Below, piece by piece: positions 9,056-20,800 of a stretch of DNA of 64,000 nucleotides (position 1 is its first letter; each line of letters begins with the position of its first letter). This DNA is from Saccharothrix ecbatanensis (GTDB taxonomy: Bacteria; Actinomycetota; Actinomycetes; Mycobacteriales; Pseudonocardiaceae): NCBI RefSeq assembly GCF_014205015.1, contig NZ_JACHMO010000001.1, forward strand, positions 620,001 through 684,000, given 5' to 3'. The position numbers were made by a program, and so were the translations under genes. Below the pieces are notes generated by a model. It saw nothing but the letters and a program-made list of their open reading frames with translations. It did no database searches and was not told the DNA's origin.

Positions 9056-9589
9056 ATGGCGAGAGGGTCGGACACGAAGGCGCGCGCGCAGGCGGTGGCG
9101 CGCGAGCTGTTCCTCCAACAGGGCGTGCGGCGGACCACACTCCAGGAGATCGCGGACCGGCTCGGGGTGACGAAACCGGCGCTCTACTACCACTTCGCGT
9201 CACGCGAGGAGTTGGTGCGCAGCATCGTGCAGCCGTTGATCGAGGACGGGGACGCGTACGTCGCGGAACTGCAATCACGCCCGCCGGCCGGCCCCAGACC
9301 GTTGCTGGAGGGCTATTTCGACTTCCACTTCAAGCACCGGGACGTCGTCGCGCTGATGGTGCGGGAGCTGGTGGCGTTGGCGGACCTGGGGCTGGTCGAC
9401 CGGGTGATGGACTGGCGGCTGACCCTGGCGACGCTGTTGGTCGGCGAGAACCCGTCGCTCGCGGACGCCACGCGTGCGACGGTGGCGTTGGGCGGGCTCG
9501 CCGACTGCGTGCTGGTGTTCGCCAACGAGCCCGTGGACGACCTGCGCGTCGCCGCCGTCGACGCCGCTTGTGCGGCCCTCAGGGTTTGA
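9056..9589 (+). CDS. TetR/AcrR-family regulator
   Basis: 177 residues. The N-terminal helix-turn-helix is clear (QGVRRTTLQEIADRLGVTKPALYYHFASREELV). The C-terminal ligand domain is short and helical with no recognisable signature. It is divergent from the FAD monooxygenase, which is the usual arrangement for a local repressor released by the enzyme's substrate. Confidence 0.92.
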   Translation: MARGSDTKARAQAVARELFLQQGVRRTTLQEIADRLGVTKPALYYHFASREELVRSIVQPLIEDGDAYVAELQSRPPAGPRPLLEGYFDFHFKHRDVVALMVRELVALADLGLVDRVMDWRLTLATLLVGENPSLADATRATVALGGLADCVLVFANEPVDDLRVAAVDAACAALRV

Positions 9590-9623
9590 CGTTTCCTACG
9601 TCCTGGCCGCGCGGCACCTGGCG

Positions 9624-11063
9624 TCACCCCAGGGCGGCGGAGACGATCGGGGCCAGTCGGTCGGCGATCTTGCGGTGGCCCTGGTCGTTCGGGTGCACGT
9701 TGTCGGTCGTATCGGTGGCCTCCACGATCCAGCCGGTGGTGTCCACGAATCGGATCTTCGGGTCGTTCACCGCCCGCACGGCCGCCTGCGTCTCCGGGAT
9801 GTACCGCTTCCGGAACGTCTGCATCGCCAGCACGGTCGCCGTCGGGTACTTCTCGCGCGCCCGCCGCAGCAGGGTCACGTACGCGCTCTGGAACTGCGGC
9901 CCGGTGACGCTGTGCCCGACGTCGTTCGTGCCCAGGTTGATCACCACGACGTCCGCCCGGTACCGGGAGAAGTCCCAGTTCGTCGCGTCGGCCTGCAACC
10001 CCGTGCGGAGGAACCGGTCGCTCATGCCGATGCACCCGTCCGCCGCCGACACCAGGCACGCGCCGCCGACCGCGATCTGCGTGTGGCCGGCGCCGAGCCG
10101 TTCGCCGACCAGCCACCCGTACGCCGTCAGCGCCTGCTTGGACGACTGCTGCCCCACGGTGATCGAGTCGCCGACGAACTCCACGATCCGCGACGGCACG
10201 GCGGGTGCGAACGTCGTCGCGCCCGCGTCCAGCACGACGCCCTGGAACACCGCGTCACCCCGGTACGACCCGGCGATCGGCCGGTACGACACGCGAAGGG
10301 TGTGGTTGCCGCTCGCCAACGGGGTCGGCGTGAGGTCCACCGTGCCGCTGCGGTTGACGTACGACACGTCCGGGCCGCCGTCGATGCTGACGTAGAAGTC
10401 GATGGCGTTGCGCTGCCGCAACTTGACCGTCCGACCGGTGAACCCGACCACCACGTACGCGCCCGCCCACTCCGACACGTAGGCGGCAGGGTTGCCGTAG
10501 TTCCAGCGGCCGAAGTAGCGGATGTTCGGATCGGTCGGCAGACCCACGGTGGCCGTGCCGAGGCGCACGAGCTGCCACTGCTGGTTGGTCCCGCCGGTGT
10601 CGTCGTACTGGGAGATCCGCGCGCCGTCGGCGGTCGAGCGTTCCCAGACGTCCAGCGCCTTGCCGCTGTTGCGGTTGACGAACCGGACGTGCCCGCCGTC
10701 CGAGTCGGCCAACCGGAACTGCTGGTTGGTGGCGTTCTTGTCGGTCCACTGCACGACGTTCGCGCCGTTGGCGGTGGACGACGACGCGACGTCCACGACC
10801 TTCCCGCTCAGCCGTGACTTCAGCCGGTAGTAGCCGCCGCCGGAGTCCACGAACTGCCACTGCTGGCCGGCGGAGTCGGTCCGGGTGCCCTGGGTGACGG
10901 CAGCACCGTCCGATGTGGACACGACCTGCACCGCTTTGCCGCTGTGCCGGGAGACCAGCACGTACGTGGCGGTGGTGTCGACGGTCGCGGCGGCGGCCGG
11001 TGGGGTGGCGAGCACGGTCCCCGCGACGAGCGCGAGTCCGGTCAGCGTGGCAGTGAGCTTCAC
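9624..11063 (-). CDS. Secreted SGNH/CE2-like esterase with ricin-type lectin domain
   Basis: 479 residues. A ~25-residue signal peptide ends near PPAAAA. Residues ~30-165 form a β-trefoil (CBM13/ricin) with three QxW-type motifs: QQWQF, NQQFRL and NQQWQL. A jelly-roll segment leads to an SGNH hydrolase domain with EFVGDSITVG (Ser nucleophile), INLGTNDVGH and DNVHPNDQGH (Asp/His). This matches CE2-like carbohydrate esterases that deacetylate xylan or other polysaccharides outside the cell. It is monocistronic. Confidence 0.9.
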   Translation of the reverse strand: MKLTATLTGLALVAGTVLATPPAAAATVDTTATYVLVSRHSGKAVQVVSTSDGAAVTQGTRTDSAGQQWQFVDSGGGYYRLKSRLSGKVVDVASSSTANGANVVQWTDKNATNQQFRLADSDGGHVRFVNRNSGKALDVWERSTADGARISQYDDTGGTNQQWQLVRLGTATVGLPTDPNIRYFGRWNYGNPAAYVSEWAGAYVVVGFTGRTVKLRQRNAIDFYVSIDGGPDVSYVNRSGTVDLTPTPLASGNHTLRVSYRPIAGSYRGDAVFQGVVLDAGATTFAPAVPSRIVEFVGDSITVGQQSSKQALTAYGWLVGERLGAGHTQIAVGGACLVSAADGCIGMSDRFLRTGLQADATNWDFSRYRADVVVINLGTNDVGHSVTGPQFQSAYVTLLRRAREKYPTATVLAMQTFRKRYIPETQAAVRAVNDPKIRFVDTTGWIVEATDTTDNVHPNDQGHRKIADRLAPIVSAALG

Positions 11064-11157
11064 ACCCGAGCACGCTCCTGCGGTCGTTGATCGCCGTCAA
11101 CGGCCGCATCTCGTTTGGGCGCCTATTCGACAGTCACGAGGTTCTCCGCAGCCGGGT

Positions 11158-12012
11158 TCAGTCCCACCAGAACGCCCACGAGCCGTTGTCGATGAGCCGT
11201 TCGGCGTACGCGCCCAACGGGGCGGGTTCGCGGCCCTGCCAGATGTTGTCCGGGCAGAACGCGAAGTGCTCGGCGGCGACAGCGAGTGCTTCCTCGCGGT
11301 CGGCAGGCGGCGCGGCGACGCTGAGGAAGAGCGTGGCGAACCCGACGCCGACGACACGCGCGCCGAAGCGGTGCTCCCAATCGCGCAACACCGCTGAGAT
11401 TTCGGCGGTGTCGTTGGTGTAGTTGGTCGGGCCGGTCCAGCCGGCCACGGTCACCGCGTCGGCGCCGCGGTCGGCCGCCACCAATCCCAGCCGCATCGAC
11501 CCGCAGGTGGTCAGCAGCTCGTCGGCGAAGTCGTCGGACGCGCGGTCCGGGTCGGTCCGCACGGCCGGCGGTGACGTCAGACCGGGCCACCGACGACCGT
11601 ATGGTGCTGTGACCGCCAGTCGTTCGGCCGCAGTGAGCATGTCGTCGTCATCGATGCGAGTGTGGCTGTCCCACCAGGAGGACAGAAGATCGGCGGGGTC
11701 GTGCAGGTCGGGCGAGGACATCTCCTCCGGCAGCACCTCGCCGTTCCCCCAGGGGCGGAAGTCCTCGTCATGACGGCGACCGTCCAGCAGCAAGGGCCAC
11801 AGTCCCGAACGGGCGTGCTCGGCGCGCAGCCGAGCCCACATGCCCGCCAGGGCCGGTCGGTCGCTGAGCCAGAACGCCGGCGCGTCACCCTTGCCCTCAT
11901 CAGAGACGACGGCACGCCCGGGTGGCAACGACACCGACAAAGTCCGACCGGTGGTGTTCCCATCGGCGAACAGGCCCATCAGGTCGATCGGCAGCGACGG
12001 TTCATCGATCAC
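11158..12012 (-). CDS. DUF4253 domain protein
   Basis: 284 residues starting at GTG 12012. The C-terminal ~110 residues match DUF4253 in pattern: a strand-rich region, VLRDWEHRFGARVVGVGFATLFLSV, then EEALAVAAEHFAFCPDNIWQG and a Trp-rich end (GSWAFWWD). The family occurs widely in actinomycetes, often in cell-cell competition neighbourhoods, but its activity is unknown. No partner is adjacent. The start is uncertain because no strong ribosome site is visible. Confidence 0.75.
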   Translation of the reverse strand: MIDEPSLPIDLMGLFADGNTTGRTLSVSLPPGRAVVSDEGKGDAPAFWLSDRPALAGMWARLRAEHARSGLWPLLLDGRRHDEDFRPWGNGEVLPEEMSSPDLHDPADLLSSWWDSHTRIDDDDMLTAAERLAVTAPYGRRWPGLTSPPAVRTDPDRASDDFADELLTTCGSMRLGLVAADRGADAVTVAGWTGPTNYTNDTAEISAVLRDWEHRFGARVVGVGFATLFLSVAAPPADREEALAVAAEHFAFCPDNIWQGREPAPLGAYAERLIDNGSWAFWWD

Positions 12013-12122
12013 CCGACGAAGAGTAGTTGGTGGGCCTCGACATGCACCCCACACGTCGACGCCCACGGCGTCGGGCGCGGGCACAGGCGACGCAGAGACC
12101 GGATGCCGCACCGACATGCCCG

Positions 12123-13295
12123 TCACCACCGCACCGGGAGTTCGGCCAGGCCGCCGGTCAGCACGTCGCGGCGCATCCGCAATTCCTCCACGCTGACGGT
12201 CAGCCGCAGTGTCGGGAACCGTCGAACCAGTTGCGAGAACACGACTTGCAGCTCGATGCGGGCCAGCGGTGCGCCGATGCAGTACCGCGCACCGTGTCCG
12301 AACGTCAGGTGGGCGGTGGCCGGGCGGGTGATGTCGAGGCGGTCGGGGTCGGTGAAGACGGTCGGGTCGTGGTTGGCGGCGCCGTTGTCGAGCAGCACGA
12401 GTTCCCCGGCTTTGACGGCGACTCCGTCGATCTCCAGGTCGGTTCGGGCGTAGCGGGGAATCCCGCCGCCCTTGCCGGGCGCCCGCAGGATCTCCTCCAC
12501 CGCGTTCGGCACGAGGTCGGGTCGGTCGACCAGGGCGTGCCACTGTTCCGGGTTGGTGAGCAACAGCAGCGCGCCCAGGCCGATCTGCACGACCGTGGTC
12601 TCGTGTCCGGCGAACAGCAGCGCCATGGACAGCCCGGCCGCCTCGGCGTCGGAGACGCCCTCGGTCGCGCACAGTCGGGAGATGACGTCGTCGTCGGGGT
12701 CGGTGCGCTTGTGGGCGACGAGTTTGAGGCCGTAGGCGAACAGTTCGCCCAGGCCACGTTCGGATCGGGTCCGGTCGCGGGTGTTGGCGGCGTCGGCCGT
12801 CCACGCGCGGAACTCCTCGCGGTCCTCGTAGGGCACGCCGAGCAGTTCGCAGATCACCAGGATCGGCAACGGCACCGCCACCGCGGCGTGCAGGTCCGCC
12901 GGGGATCCGTGCTCGTCCACCTCGTCCAGCAGCCCGGTGGTCAGGGCCTCGACCCTGGACCGCAACGCCTTCATGTGCCTGGGGGAGAAGTGGGGCTGGA
13001 GCAGGGACCGCATCCGGGCGTGGTCGGCCTGTTCGGTGCCGAAGTCGCCGAGCGGACCGCCGAACAGCGCCGACTCGCCGGTCCGGGCCGCGGTCTCCGG
13101 GGCGGGGTGGGAACGGCCGAGCCGGTCGTCGTCCAGCAGTCGCCGCACGTCGGCGTGGCCGGTGACCAGCCACGCCTCGTCGCCCACGGCGGTGCGTACC
13201 CGGTGGACCGAGCCGCGTGACTGGAGTTCGCGCAGCCGCGGCGCGACCCCCAGCGGATCCGACTGCTCGAACGGCAACTGCGCCGGGGCGACCAT
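12123..13295 (-). CDS. Cytochrome P450
   Basis: 390 residues. I chose ATG 13295 because GGAGG lies 5 bp upstream. The I-helix motif is FAGHETT, the K-helix ExxR is in VEEILRAP, and the heme loop is LTFGHGARYCIGAPLAR with the axial Cys. It is a soluble bacterial class I P450 needing a ferredoxin and reductase, neither of which is adjacent. Divergence from a TetR gene with a shared operator suggests substrate-induced expression. Confidence 0.93.
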   Translation of the reverse strand: MVAPAQLPFEQSDPLGVAPRLRELQSRGSVHRVRTAVGDEAWLVTGHADVRRLLDDDRLGRSHPAPETAARTGESALFGGPLGDFGTEQADHARMRSLLQPHFSPRHMKALRSRVEALTTGLLDEVDEHGSPADLHAAVAVPLPILVICELLGVPYEDREEFRAWTADAANTRDRTRSERGLGELFAYGLKLVAHKRTDPDDDVISRLCATEGVSDAEAAGLSMALLFAGHETTVVQIGLGALLLLTNPEQWHALVDRPDLVPNAVEEILRAPGKGGGIPRYARTDLEIDGVAVKAGELVLLDNGAANHDPTVFTDPDRLDITRPATAHLTFGHGARYCIGAPLARIELQVVFSQLVRRFPTLRLTVSVEELRMRRDVLTGGLAELPVRW

Positions 13296-13320
13296 GACGA
13301 CCTCCATCAAGTTGATCCTG

Positions 13321-13332
13321 TCTTGTACAAGA
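13321..13332. promoter_or_regulatory. Perfect 12-bp palindrome between P450 and TetR genes
   Basis: TCTTGTACAAGA is a perfect palindrome 25 bp upstream of the P450 start. A related, less symmetrical copy (ACTTGTATAGT, 13348-13358) lies nearer the TetR gene. The pair is a plausible TetR operator set for both divergent genes. Confidence 0.6.
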
Positions 13333-13383
13333 CGACATAAACAACGTACTTGTATAGTCTGCCTTTAACAAGAGGGGGTCGAC

Positions 13384-13962
13384 ATGGTGGCAGAGGCCAG
13401 GAAGCCTGTGCGACGGATGCCACGCGCCGAGCGGCGTGAGCAGATCCTCGACGCGGCCACCCGCGCGTTCGCCCGCACCGGGTTCGCCGCCACCGGTCTC
13501 GACGACGTGGCCGCCGAAGCCGGCGTCACCCACGTGATCCTCTACCGGCACTTCGCCTCGAAGAACGAGCTCTACCGCGCCGTGCTCTACCGCGCCTGTG
13601 CCCGACTCGCGGACACCGTCGGGACCGACGACTTCGACCACACGAGCCTGCCCGCGCTGATCCGCGCCGCCGCCGCGGATCCCGACGGGTTCCGGCTGCT
13701 GTTCCGGCACGCCGCGCGGGAACCGGAGTTCCGCGACGTGATCGACACGATCCGCTCCGGGTCGACCGAAGTCACCCACCGGCACCTCGCCGACGCGATC
13801 CCCGACGGCCCGTGGCGGGAGTGGGCGGCACGCATCGTCCCCACATTCACCCTCGAAGCCGTCCTCGCCTGGCTCGACCTCGGCCAACCCGACCCGGACG
13901 GGGCCGCCGAACGCATCGGCCGCGCCGTCCACGGCGTGATCCAGGCCGCCCACACCGACTGA
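13384..13962 (+). CDS. TetR/AcrR-family regulator
   Basis: 192 residues with a strong AGAGGGGG ribosome site. The helix-turn-helix is FARTGFAATGLDDVAAEAGV followed by THVILYRHFASKNELY. It is divergent from the P450 gene and is probably its repressor, acting at the TCTTGTACAAGA palindrome. Confidence 0.92.
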   Translation: MVAEARKPVRRMPRAERREQILDAATRAFARTGFAATGLDDVAAEAGVTHVILYRHFASKNELYRAVLYRACARLADTVGTDDFDHTSLPALIRAAAADPDGFRLLFRHAAREPEFRDVIDTIRSGSTEVTHRHLADAIPDGPWREWAARIVPTFTLEAVLAWLDLGQPDPDGAAERIGRAVHGVIQAAHTD

Positions 13963-14004
13963 TCACACCGCCCTGGCCGTCGACACGTTGTCGGGGTGAT
14001 CTGA

Positions 14005-16044
<2,040 letters not shown>

Positions 16045-16171
16045 CCGCATTTTGCGGAGAACGAGCTTTCCGCCTGTGCGACAGTGACGACCGGGAGTCA
16101 CGGTCCTCTCAGGTCGGCGCTTGTCCCGACGCGGTCGCCGATGGGGGACGGTGGGACAGGGGGATGGTCAC

Positions 16172-17683
16172 ATGGTCGTGGACCAGGGAGCGAACACCGC
16201 CCAACTGCGGTTACAAGGCGAGATCGTCGCCTTGCTGGAGCGCTGCGAGAGTCTGCGCGGCGAACGCGGGCGCACCTTGCTGGTGAACATGCTGTCCGAC
16301 GTCCTCGGCGAGCCGGTGTCGTTGGAAGGCCCGGAGGTCCACCTCCAGTTCCTCGGCCTCGTCCGGTGGTGCTGTCGGCACGCGGGTGGGTTGCGCGCCC
16401 TGGTCGACTGCCTCAGGTTGCTGGACCCGCACGCGCCCGAGGTCGCCGAGTTGGTCGACCTCGGCGACGAGTGGGCCGCGTGCCGGGCGCTGCCGACGCG
16501 GGACTGGGACCGGTTGGCGAAGGCGCTGCGGTCCCTGCGGCTGTCCGACGACCCGTTCGAGGAACGACGTCAACTGCGTCGCCTGGCCGACGTGGCCACC
16601 GACGGTCATTGCGACGACCTGCCCGTGCGCTGCCGTTCGGCGTGGTCGCTGTTCCTCCACCTCGCCGACCACAACGCGGGCCTGGGTTCCATGCCGCCCG
16701 CGATGGTGTTCGTGGACTGCCTCGCCGGACGGCTCGGGGACGGCGCCCTGGCGGACGAGCTGCGTCGCTGCAACTGGCGGCTGGCCGAGAAGTTCGAAGT
16801 GACCGACCTCGTCGAACAGGCCCGGTGGCGCGACGAGATCAAGACCGACGACGATGACCCGGATGTGGTGCACCTCGTCTTCGAAGTCGACCCGGACCCG
16901 GTCGACCGGACGAAGGTGGTGCTCTCGCACTGGTTGAACTGGAAGGGCTCGGGCTGGCACGGCCGTCGCCGTGGTGACGCCGCCATCGGCCGGGAGGACC
17001 TGGAGTCGGAGGTCGACCGCGTCCTCGCCGAACTGGAGGCGGAACTGGGCATCACCCCGGCGGCCGAGCGGGTGAGCGCCATCGTGGTCGAGTTCGCGCT
17101 GCCCTGGGAGATGATCAACACGGCGGTGGAGTTCTGGCCGAAGGCCTCTCCTTCCGACGTCACCGTGCCGTTGGCGGTCGATCACCCCGTGCTCGTGCGG
17201 AGCCTTGAACGGACGAGGGCGCAGCGGTACTGGCTGGTGTGGAAGCAGCGCTGGCGTGCCGTCTCGGGCGAGACGGCACGCCCGTACTGGAGCCGCACCA
17301 ACGGCGGCTGGGACCTCACCGGCATGGCGGTGGACCTGAACGACACCTCGATCGTGTCGCTGGTGCTCAGCGAACCACCGGGCGACCGCCGCAGTCGGGC
17401 CTGGCACGAGGCCGCGATGGCGTTCCGGGCCGGGATCCCGATCATCATCTGGGACCGGGAGGACTGTTCCAGCAGCCACTTCCACGAAGCCGTAACCCGA
17501 CTGTTCGCCAGTGGTGACGTCCGCCGGCTACCGGACCGGTTGGCTCGGTTGCGCCGCGAAGCGCTGCTCGCGAATGACGCGGATGGACCCCACGCCGGTC
17601 GCAGTCTTGCCGTATTGTGGGACGACGCAGAGCGTTTACCGGAACCACTGGCCTCGGGTTGGGGTTCGCAGGGAGGTATCTGA
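16172..17683 (+). CDS. VMAP-type protein with N-terminal effector-associated domain
   Basis: 503 residues. ATG 16172 is preferred, with GGGGGA upstream. Residues ~10-95 form an EAD-like helical bundle (ALLERCESLRGERGRTLLV ... RHAGGLRALVDCLRLL ... ELVDL). A helical middle region follows. Residues ~235-480 resemble VMAP-C (VHLVFEVDPDPVDRTKVVLS, FALPWEMINTAVEFW, VLVRSLERTRAQRYW, IPIIIWDRE). In described vWA-MoxR-VMAP ternary systems this protein is thought to relay a signal to EAD-bearing effectors. No vWA or MoxR gene is adjacent; a STAND ATPase follows instead. The domain calls are pattern recognition, not a profile search. Confidence 0.75.
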   Translation: MVVDQGANTAQLRLQGEIVALLERCESLRGERGRTLLVNMLSDVLGEPVSLEGPEVHLQFLGLVRWCCRHAGGLRALVDCLRLLDPHAPEVAELVDLGDEWAACRALPTRDWDRLAKALRSLRLSDDPFEERRQLRRLADVATDGHCDDLPVRCRSAWSLFLHLADHNAGLGSMPPAMVFVDCLAGRLGDGALADELRRCNWRLAEKFEVTDLVEQARWRDEIKTDDDDPDVVHLVFEVDPDPVDRTKVVLSHWLNWKGSGWHGRRRGDAAIGREDLESEVDRVLAELEAELGITPAAERVSAIVVEFALPWEMINTAVEFWPKASPSDVTVPLAVDHPVLVRSLERTRAQRYWLVWKQRWRAVSGETARPYWSRTNGGWDLTGMAVDLNDTSIVSLVLSEPPGDRRSRAWHEAAMAFRAGIPIIIWDREDCSSSHFHEAVTRLFASGDVRRLPDRLARLRREALLANDADGPHAGRSLAVLWDDAERLPEPLASGWGSQGGI

Positions 17684-17686
17684 GCC

Positions 17687-17866
17687 ATGCCCCGCAGGCG
17701 CGCACTCGATACCCGACACGCATTGGTTTCCTATTCACCCGGTAGGCCCAAAAGGGCGATCGCCCGAAACGGTGATGGCGTAGCCGATTTCACGGTGTCG
17801 ATCCGATTACCGGCGAGCTTCGGAATCGATTCACTTCGCCAATACGCACGCGTCGGGAGGATGTGA
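17687..17866 (+). CDS. Possible small peptide (59 aa) between VMAP and FxsT genes
   Basis: ATG 17687 lies 10 bp after GGGAGG and 3 bp past the VMAP stop. The frame ends in TGA 17864-17866, which overlaps the FxsT GTG start by 4 bp. This is the classic geometry of a coupled gene. The peptide is basic (begins MPRRRALDTRHALVSYS, ends RQYARVGRM) and has no recognised domain or FxSxx tail. GC3 is only about 63%, well below its neighbours, so it may be a leader rather than a conserved protein. Confidence 0.4.
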   Translation: MPRRRALDTRHALVSYSPGRPKRAIARNGDGVADFTVSIRLPASFGIDSLRQYARVGRM

Positions 17867-20800
17867 CGGTGCGCGCCGCCCCCGAGGCCGTCGACGCGCG
17901 AACGGCAGCCGGTTCGGACGTCCACGAGTGGACGGCGGACGGGCTGCGGGACGTGCTCGCGCCCCTCGTCGGCCAGTCGCACGACATCGTGGTCGCCGTC
18001 GACGAAGGTCCGGCGATGTCGATCTGGGCGCCGACGGTCGATGACTTCATCCGTGCGCTCGCGGAATCGGGTGTGTTCGGGAGCGTCACCGTGTGCGCGC
18101 TGGGTGTGGACGACAGCGGTCGGGTGACGCTGCGCGGCTCCGACGGGGGAGATCCACTGGACCTGACGGGTTCCGGGCGCTGTCTGCTGCTCGCCCTGAC
18201 CGACGCCGTCGACCCCACCTGGCGGTTGGGCGGGGCGTGGGCCGCCCTTCGCGATCTGGGTGCCGCGCACTCCGTGGCCGTGGTGAGCCCGCTGTCGTGG
18301 TGGGCGGCCTGTCGCATCGGCACGGACCTGCACCGCTTGCGCCTCAAGGCCGTCGAGCCGGGCGCGCCGAACCACTTCCACGAGTGGGAACCGCAGGTCG
18401 ACGTGCCCGGGATGTACGACGACCTCGGCGACGTCGTGGCGGTCTCGTTCGTGGAACTGGCGCCGGCGGCCCTGCGCGAATGGGCCACCCTCGCCGCGGC
18501 GACCGGGTGGGCCAACCTGGGCGCGGCCCTCGTGCCCGCCCAGCCTCGCCCGGCGACCGGGACTCTTCACCGGGGTGAAGCGACGGTCGACGTCGCGGAA
18601 CTCGTCGCGGCGTACCGCGCCACCGCGTCGAAGGTGGTGTTCGACCTGGCCGTTCACCTGGCCGTCGCGCCGCTGGAGATGCCACTCCTCGTTCGCATCC
18701 TCGAACTCCTCCATCCGGAGGCCGGGCGTGCGGCGCTGTCCGAGTTCCTCGCTAGCCCATTGGTGGTGACCGCGCCCCACGGGTCCGACACCGACGAAAG
18801 CCGAGCCGAATTCAGTTTCGTTGCCCGAGGTGTTCGGGAGGAACTACTGGCACACGGGCGACGCATCGACACCGACCGGGTGCGCAAGCTGGTCCGTGAT
18901 TACCTGGAAGAACGCCGACCGGAGGTTGTCGCGTTCTCCTCGTCGCTGGATGAGGAACCGGTGTCGGCCCCTTCGGTCAATGTCGCGCCACCCCACGTGG
19001 CGGAAGCGGAGCGGGCGCTCTGGGGGGCCTTGTCAGGAGTCCACTTGCGCCGCAAATCCCTCTTGATAGACCCCGAGGACGAGAGGCGCCTGGCGATCCG
19101 GAATGATGCAAAGAGCGGAGCATTACCCTTTGATGGACAGGACCGAACACGTGTTCGTGAGGACACGGCCGATGTCGAGCGAAATGCAGGAGGAGTAAAG
19201 GTGACTGCCGTCGAGCAGCAAGAAAGGAGAAAGGCCCTCGCATCGCCCGTCTTCGGCGGCGTGCCGCCGAGGAACGTCAACTTCACAGGGCGGGCGGACC
19301 TCCTCCAAGAGCTCGAACGGCGCCTCGTCCGGGGTGGGACTGCGGCCGTGCTGCCCGAAACGCTCCACGGCATGGGCGGTGTGGGCAAGTCGCACCTGGC
19401 CATCGAATACGCCTACCGCAACCGCGCGAATTTCGACCTGATCTGGTGGGTGCCGGCGGAACGGTCGGTCAAGATCGTCAACTCGTTGGTGGACCTGGGA
19501 CAACGCCTGGGCCTCGAAGGCGGCGCCGAGTCCAACGTGGCGGTCCAGGAGGTGCTCGACGCCCTGCGCAGCGGCAACCACCCCAAGGTGCCGACCAACT
19601 GGCTGCTGATCTTCGACAACGCCGACAGCCCCGACACCGTGCAGGAGTACCTGCCCACCGGCGGCTCGGGACGTATCCTGGTCACCTCGCGCAATTCCCA
19701 GTGGTTGAGCGTCGCCCGACCTCTTGAGGTCAACGTCTTCCAGCGTGCCGAGAGCGTTCAGTTGTTGCGCCGACGCGACCCCGAACTCAGCGAGGAAGAC
19801 GCCGGTCGCCTGGCCGAGGCGTTGGGCGACCTGCCGCTCGCCGTCGCGCAGGCGGCGGCGTGGCGCGTGGAGACCGGCATGCCCGCCGGCGAGTACTTGG
19901 AGCTGCTGGCCGAGAAGCAACTGGAACTGCTCAACGTCACCACGACCCTCGACTACCCCGAGTCGGTGGCGGCGATGTGGGACCTGTCGCTCAACGAGCT
20001 CAAGCGCAAGAACCCGTCGGCGCTGAGATTGCTCCAGGTGTGCGCGTTCCTCGCGCCGGAGCCGATCAACCGCACGATGTTCAGCTACAGCCGCAACATC
20101 ACCGGTGTGCCGGCCGAGCTGTCCAGGGTCCTGCGCGACCGCCTGCGGCTCAACGAGGCCGTCCGCGATATCAACCGCTTCGCGTTGGTGCGTGTCGACC
20201 ACCGCACGAACTCCATCGAGCTGCACCGCCTCGTCCAAGCCGTGCTCATCAGCCAGATGAGCGAGGACGATCGCGTGATCATGCGCAAGGCGGCGCACCT
20301 GATCCTGAGCGAGAACGACCCGGAGGCACCGGAAGAGCCCGACAACTGGCCGACCTATGTCGACCTGAGCGCGCATCTGGCCGCCTCGAACGCCTACGAG
20401 AGCGATGCCGAGTCGGTCCGGTCGCTGCTTTACAACCTGGTCGTGTTCCTCTACCGGTGGGGCGAGCACCAGCGCAGCATGGATCTGTCCGGGCGGATCT
20501 ACCGGATCTGGTTGGAGCGACTGGGGGAGGACCACCCGGAAACCTTGCGGATGGGCCGTTGGTACGGCTTCATGCTCTGGGTGCAGGGCCGGTATGCCCA
20601 GGCGGCCCCGCTCAACCTGGACCTGCTGGACCGGCACCGCCGCGCCTTCGGCGAGGAGCACGAGGAAACCATCAAGGCGATCGGCCAGGTCGCCGCGGAC
20701 AAGCGCGCGGAGGGCGACTTCGTCGGCGCGCTGGAGCTGTCGAAGCGCAGCTACGACATCTGCGTGCGCTATCTCGGCGACGAGGATCCGGTGACCCATG

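Noticed and set aside
11158..13953. A 931-codon minus-strand open frame spanning several genes
   Set aside because: Only its last 284 codons (from 12012) look like a protein. The rest is antisense to the TetR gene or out of frame with the P450 gene, with Arg/Pro-rich shadow composition.
16045..16057. CCGCA-TTT-TGCGG hairpin after the MFS gene as a terminator
   Set aside because: The 5-bp stem is too short to call with confidence.
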